Positions 6,202 through 8,670 of a DNA stretch of 8,670 nucleotides are shown here, piece after piece. The notes beneath the pieces were generated by a model. The model ran no database searches and was not told the origin of the DNA. It saw only the letters and a program-made list of their open reading frames with translations. Source of the DNA: Microthrixaceae bacterium (GTDB taxonomy: Bacteria; Actinomycetota; Acidimicrobiia; Acidimicrobiales; Acidimicrobilacustridaceae); NCBI GenBank assembly GCA_947455015.1, contig CANGMY010000049.1, positions 1 to 8,670 of the forward strand. The letters run 5' to 3'. The stretch's first letter is position 1. Each line of letters starts with the position of its first letter. The position numbers were made by a program, and so were the translations under genes.

Positions 6202-6206
6202 AGGAG
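6202..6206 (+). promoter_or_regulatory. Ribosome binding site that decides the secY GTG start
   Basis: AGGAG lies eight bases before the GTG at 6215. An earlier in-frame GTG at 6206 overlaps this site and so cannot use it. Starting at 6215 gives MLANLKNIFKVQDLR, a normal SecY beginning. Confidence 0.75.
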
Positions 6207-6214
6207 TGACCTCG

Positions 6215-7528
6215 GTGCTCGCAAATCTGAAGAACATTTTCAAGGTTCAGGACCTTCGCAACAAGGTTCTGTTCACGTTCCTGATGATCGCCCTGTATCG
6301 ACTGGGCGCCCATCTTCCCGTTCCCGGAATCGACACCGCTGCACTCAAGCAGCTCAAGGCGTCGGCGGACCAGGGTGGAGTACTCGCGTTCTTGAAACTC
6401 TTCTCGGGTGGCGGTCTCACCAACTTCGCAATCTTTGCGCTCGGCATCATGCCGTACATCACTGCATCAATCATCATGCAGATCCTCGGTGTCGTCATTC
6501 CCAAGCTTGAGGAATGGCAGAACCAAGGCGCAGTCGGTCAACGCAAGATCACGCAGTGGACTCGTTACGTAACGATCGGTATCGCCATTCTCCAGTCGAC
6601 TGGTTTGGCGTATCTCTTCCATAACGGCGGTGGCGGTCTCACCCGTGGCAACAACACAGGCCTTGATCTCATCCCGAACTTCACTGTTGGTCGCGTTCTG
6701 CTCATCGTGCTGACGCTTACCACCGGTACGGCATTGCTGATGTGGATGGGCGAACTCATCACCCAGCGCGGCATCGGTAATGGCATGTCGCTGTTGATCT
6801 TTGCGTCGGTTGTTTCTCTTCTGCCCAGTCAGATGGCCACCATCAAGGCCAACGGTGGCTGGGTTGCCGTGATCATGGTGCTTGCTGGTTATGCATTCAT
6901 CACCGTTGCGATTGTCTATGTCGAACAAGGGCAGCGCCGTATACCGGTGCAGTTTGCCAAGCGAGTGGTGGGCCGTCGTCAGTACGGCGGACAAAGCACC
7001 TACATCCCGCTCAAGGTGAACCAGTCGGGTGTTATCCCGATCATCTTCGCCAGTTCGGTGCTGTACCTGCCGCAGTTGCTTAGCTTCGTGCTTCCGGCCG
7101 ATGGCTGGGGCAAGAGCGTGCAGGACTGGGTGAACTCAAACCTCGTCACCCCGAACGCTCCGATCCACATGATCATCTTTGGTCTCCTGATCATCGGTTT
7201 CGCCTACTTCTACACAGCGATCACCTTCGATCCGGTGAAGCAGGCCGATCAGCTCCGTAAGCAGGGTGGCTTCATCCCCGGTATTCGTCCCGGCCCCCAG
7301 ACCGAGCGTTACTTGGCCAAGGTGCTTTCTCGCATCACCCTTCCGGGCGCACTGTTCATCGCCGCCGTCGCTCTTATTCCGTCCTACATCCTTACGACGT
7401 ATCTTCCCGGCACCCAGGTGTCGTTCACCGGTATCTCGATCCTTATCGCCGTGGGTGTTGCCCTCGAGACGATGAAGCAGATCGACAGCCAGTTGATGAT
7501 GCGTAACTACGAAGGATTCCTGAAGTAA
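6215..7528 (+). CDS. secY: Preprotein translocase channel subunit SecY
   Basis: SecY forms the inner-membrane protein-conducting channel with SecE and SecG; it takes secretory proteins driven by SecA and membrane proteins from the ribosome. The 437-aa length is typical. About ten hydrophobic segments are visible (near 17-35, 70-95, 116-136, 158-178, 187-204, 216-236, 270-292, 318-338, 375-395, 403-420). The conserved FALGIMPYITASIIMQIL (74-91) is the family signature in TM2. PGIRPGPQTERYL (355-367) is the cytoplasmic loop that contacts SecA and the ribosome, and MMRNYEGFLK is the usual C-terminus. It is probably cotranscribed with the ribosomal genes; the 40-base gap before it is the longest in the window. 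Its stop overlaps the adk start by one base. Confidence 0.98.
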   Translation: MLANLKNIFKVQDLRNKVLFTFLMIALYRLGAHLPVPGIDTAALKQLKASADQGGVLAFLKLFSGGGLTNFAIFALGIMPYITASIIMQILGVVIPKLEEWQNQGAVGQRKITQWTRYVTIGIAILQSTGLAYLFHNGGGGLTRGNNTGLDLIPNFTVGRVLLIVLTLTTGTALLMWMGELITQRGIGNGMSLLIFASVVSLLPSQMATIKANGGWVAVIMVLAGYAFITVAIVYVEQGQRRIPVQFAKRVVGRRQYGGQSTYIPLKVNQSGVIPIIFASSVLYLPQLLSFVLPADGWGKSVQDWVNSNLVTPNAPIHMIIFGLLIIGFAYFYTAITFDPVKQADQLRKQGGFIPGIRPGPQTERYLAKVLSRITLPGALFIAAVALIPSYILTTYLPGTQVSFTGISILIAVGVALETMKQIDSQLMMRNYEGFLK

Positions 7529-8175
7529 TGACTGCTCGTCTGCTTATCTTCGGACGGCAGGGAGCGGGCAAGGGCACACAGTCCGAGCGGCTTTCGGCGC
7601 ACTACCAAGCCCCGCATATCTCTACCGGAGACATGCTGCGCGCTGCGGTTGCTGCGGGTACGCCGCTTGGTGTTGAAGCCAAAGCAGTGATGGATGCCGG
7701 CGGTCTTGTGTCGGACGAAATCATTCTCGGAGTTGTTGAAGAACGTCTTGCCGAAACCGATGTTCAGTCAAACGGTTTTCTTCTCGATGGTTTTCCGCGC
7801 ACTGTCGTGCAAGCAGAAGGCATGGCGAAGTTCGCAACCATCGATGTTGCTATCGATCTCGTTGTCCCTGAGGAAGTTGTGCTCGAGCGCATTTCTTCTC
7901 GTCGTGTTTGTGCAAAGTGTGGCGCTATTTACTCCGTTGCTGCACCGCCCTCAACCGAGTGGATTTGCGATAAGTGCGGTGCCGAAGTTGTGCAGCGCGC
8001 CGATGACACGCCCGAATCAATTGCAAAACGACTTTCTGCATACAACACAGAAACCCAGCCAACCATTGACTTTTATGAGTCCACGGGTTTGTTGGTGAAG
8101 GTCGACGGACTCGGTACCCCCGATGAAGTCTTTGCGCGACTTGTAAACGCAATCGACGCGCAACTCCCGAAATAG
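7528..8175 (+). CDS. adk: Adenylate kinase, long form with four-cysteine LID
   Basis: This cytoplasmic enzyme interconverts ATP + AMP and 2 ADP. The 215-aa product has a Walker A loop GRQGAGKGT (9-17), the AMP-binding HISTGDMLR (30-38), DGFPRT (87-92), and a LID domain (about 121-158) with CAKC at 128-131 and CDKC at 147-150, the pattern that binds structural zinc in other bacterial Adks. In the P-loop the residue before the second Gly is Gln11, where most bacteria have Pro. Mycobacterial Adk lacks this long LID, which argues against a close mycobacterial relative. The gene starts within TAATG at the secY stop, with GAAGGA at 7511-7516. Its base composition is lower in GC and richer in T-ending and GAA codons than the genes before it. 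Confidence 0.98.
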   Translation: MTARLLIFGRQGAGKGTQSERLSAHYQAPHISTGDMLRAAVAAGTPLGVEAKAVMDAGGLVSDEIILGVVEERLAETDVQSNGFLLDGFPRTVVQAEGMAKFATIDVAIDLVVPEEVVLERISSRRVCAKCGAIYSVAAPPSTEWICDKCGAEVVQRADDTPESIAKRLSAYNTETQPTIDFYESTGLLVKVDGLGTPDEVFARLVNAIDAQLPK

Positions 8176-8196
8176 AAACAGCGAAGGCGAACGAAG

Positions 8197-8670
8197 ATGA
8201 AAGCTCGTTCGAAAGAAGAACTTCGCCACATGCGCGCTGCTGGTCGCGTGGTCGCGGAAATGCACGAAAAAATTCGCGCCGCGATTCGTCCCGGTGTCAC
8301 GACTGCTGATCTCGATGCAATCGGTCGCAAGGTCATCGACACCAGGGGAGCGACTTCGAACTTCCTCGGTTACCACGGCTTCCCCGCTGTGATCTGCGCG
8401 TCGCCGAACGACGTGATCGTTCACGGCATCCCCGGCCCGGTCGTTCTGAATGAGGGCGACATCATTTCTGTCGACTGCGGTGCTGTCGTCGAGGGTTGGC
8501 ATGGCGACGCTGCGTTCACAATCGGGGTGGGGGAGATCTCGGCCGAGGCCGCCAGACTCATCTCAGTGACCGAGGCCTCGCTGGCCGCCGGCATCGCCGC
8601 CATGGTTGAGGGCAACACCCTCGGGGATATCGGAGCTGCTGTTCAGTCCGTGGTCGAGGCCGCCGGCTTC
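8197..8670 (+). CDS. map: Type I methionine aminopeptidase, N-terminal part (3' partial)
   Basis: This enzyme removes the initiator methionine from new proteins. The window ends after 158 codons, in frame; a full type I enzyme is about 250-270 aa. Visible family features are the N-terminal MKARSKEELRHMRAAGRVVA, NDVIVHGIPG with His76 (the substrate-facing His of E. coli His79), VDCGA with Asp93, and WHGDAAFT with Asp104, the first two metal ligands. The remaining His and two Glu ligands lie beyond the edge. A possible ribosome binding site, GAAGG at 8183-8187, is nine bases before the ATG. The 21-base gap from adk shows no convincing promoter or terminator. Codon use changes part-way: all four Glu codons up to residue 24 are GAA and all seven from residue 86 are GAG. 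Confidence 0.97.
   Translation, partial: MKARSKEELRHMRAAGRVVAEMHEKIRAAIRPGVTTADLDAIGRKVIDTRGATSNFLGYHGFPAVICASPNDVIVHGIPGPVVLNEGDIISVDCGAVVEGWHGDAAFTIGVGEISAEAARLISVTEASLAAGIAAMVEGNTLGDIGAAVQSVVEAAGF

Noticed and set aside
8176..8196. A separate promoter for map in the adk-map gap
   Set aside because: Only 21 bases are available and no -35/-10 pair is recognisable in them; a promoter inside adk cannot be excluded but is not visible.
1..8670. A hidden accessory or defence system
   Set aside because: Every stretch above 40 bases is accounted for by conserved core genes on the + strand in canonical order, leaving no room for inserted cargo.

Overview
This is a housekeeping region: an uninterrupted ribosomal-protein superoperon (the S10 and spc operons joined), continuing into protein secretion (secY), nucleotide metabolism (adk) and N-terminal protein processing (map). 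All 18 genes lie on the + strand in the order rplV(3' end)-rpsC-rplP-rpmC-rpsQ-rplN-rplX-rplE-rpsN-rpsH-rplF-rplR-rpsE-rpmD-rplO-secY-adk-map(5' end). I see no tRNA or rRNA gene, insertion sequence, CRISPR array, defence gene or foreign cargo, and no previously undescribed system. There is no gene-free stretch above 40 bases.

The organism is most likely a moderately high-GC actinobacterium. The clues are the composition, the short zinc-type S14, the long acidic tail on S3, the tailed L22, and GTG starts for rplO and secY. A full-length Adk with a four-cysteine LID, unlike the short LID-less Adk of mycobacteria, makes me favour the Acidimicrobiia (Ilumatobacter-like). That placement is inference and not proven here.

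Layout: positions 1-2150 hold the distal S10 operon (L22, S3, L16, L29, S17). Positions 2147-6174 hold the spc block (L14, L24, L5, S14, S8, L6, L18, S5, L30, L15). Positions 6215-7528 encode the SecY translocon channel, 7528-8175 adenylate kinase, and 8197-8670 the first 158 codons of methionine aminopeptidase. Ten of the 17 junctions are stop/start overlaps of 1 or 4 bases, and most genes have a GGAG-like ribosome binding site inside the preceding gene, so translational coupling along one long transcript is likely. The largest gap, 40 bases between rplO and secY, contains a 9-bp hairpin just ahead of the secY ribosome binding site.

Points worth a second look: a C-terminal tail of about 90 residues on L22 carrying an alternating His-Asp tract encoded by a CACGAT hexamer repeat; putative zinc sites in L24, S14 and Adk in the same operon; a long acidic S3 tail ending in a small His cluster; a Walker A variant in Adk; the rplO-secY hairpin; and a base-composition and codon-use change from adk through the middle of map.
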